A stretch of DNA of 5,283 bases, from positions 1-5,283 of the forward strand of contig DATILI010000309.1 of assembly GCA_035476635.1 (NCBI GenBank), given 5' to 3'. Below, piece after piece: positions 4,948 through 5,283 of the stretch. Within the stretch, counting starts at the first letter, position 1; each line of letters starts with the position of its first letter. This stretch comes from DATILI01 sp035476635 (GTDB taxonomy: Bacteria > Pseudomonadota > Gammaproteobacteria > Burkholderiales > Burkholderiaceae_C). Both the position numbers and the translations under genes were made by a program. The notes beneath the pieces were generated by a model. It was not told the origin of the DNA. It saw nothing but the letters and a program-made list of their open reading frames with translations, and did no database searches.

Positions 4948-5283
4948 TCATCCGTCCCGGCCAAATACCAGCAACAGGTTGTTTGCCGGCATGGCATGGC
5001 GTGCGCGCAGGCCCAGACCCGCGTGCTGCGCCTCGCGCGTAACGTCTTCCAGGCGCCGGATGCCCCAGGCCGGGTTCTGCGAGCGCAGGTTCTGGTCGAA
5101 TGCAAGGTTGCCCGGTGAAGTGGGAATATCGTCTTGCAGACAAGGCCCGTAGGTCACGAGCACGCCGTGCGCTGCCAGGTGCCGTGCGCTACCGCGCATC
5201 AATGCGGAACACGTGGCCCAAGGCGCGATGTGCAGCATGTTGGCGCAGTAGATGGCGTCGAATAGCGCGTGGAACGCTTCGGT
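4948..5283 (-). CDS. DUF938 family SAM-dependent methyltransferase-like protein, C-terminal part
   Basis: The frame runs from the right edge, where the gene is cut, to TGA at 4950-4948, giving 111 residues. The first visible residues read FDAIYCANMLHIAPW, continuing past the Met at 5238, so that Met is internal and not the start. The order FDAIYCANMLHIAPW, VTYGPCLQDD, SPGNLAFDQNLRSQNPAWGI, RRLEDV and finally PANNLLLVF matches the second half of DUF938 proteins, a family predicted to have the class I methyltransferase fold. Their reaction is not established as far as I know. The AdoMet-binding glycine loop would lie off the window. The gene is convergent with the PhoD-like gene, leaving a 42-bp gap without a clear terminator. 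Confidence 0.88.
   Translation of the reverse strand, partial: TEAFHALFDAIYCANMLHIAPWATCSALMRGSARHLAAHGVLVTYGPCLQDDIPTSPGNLAFDQNLRSQNPAWGIRRLEDVTREAQHAGLGLRARHAMPANNLLLVFGRDG

Noticed and set aside
4937..4954. Hairpin CGGATG / CATCCG between the PhoD-like and DUF938 genes as a terminator
   Set aside because: The stem is only 6 bp, overlaps the DUF938 stop codon and has no T-tract.

Overview
The window is GC-rich bacterial chromosomal DNA. Gene style and protein sequences suggest a betaproteobacterium, probably Burkholderiales/Comamonadaceae-like; this is inferred from family resemblance, not from a search. It holds the end of one gene, four complete genes, the end of a fifth complete-looking family member running off the right edge, and a compact structured mobile element.

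Left block (1-1592, + strand): the last 67 codons of a succinylglutamate desuccinylase/aspartoacylase-family gene, a 78-bp gap that contains a possible 16-codon micro-ORF, an alpha/beta-hydrolase carboxylesterase, and an SGNH/GDSL (TesA-like) esterase with a lipoprotein signal. The two esterase genes overlap by 8 bp and are probably co-transcribed, giving one cytoplasmic and one envelope-anchored hydrolase.

Centre (1592-1856): a 265-bp MITE-like element with 30-bp terminal inverted repeats (one mismatch), flanked by TA. It supplies the stop codons of both convergent flanking genes. Removing it with one TA rebuilds an empty site in which the two genes overlap tail to tail and both stops are intact. 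Its halves are diverged inverted copies of each other, except for one private segment in each half. Each private segment has a perfect complement in the centre of the element, so two alternative folds are possible.

Right block (1856-4905): a class V PLP-dependent aminotransferase-like gene (- strand) carrying a twin-arginine signal and lipobox, and, divergent from it, a PhoD-like phosphatase with a twin-arginine signal. The 155-bp divergent region contains a good candidate Pho box followed by a -10 at the classical Pho-promoter distance, pointing at the phosphatase. This suggests phosphate-starvation control.

Right edge (4948-5283, - strand): the C-terminal 111 residues of a DUF938 SAM-dependent methyltransferase-like protein, convergent with the phosphatase gene. 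Three consecutive genes encode twin-arginine-type N termini, so exported, folded, cofactor- or metal-containing enzymes are a theme here. The most unusual items are the structured element at the shared stop codons, the exported PLP enzyme and the candidate Pho promoter.
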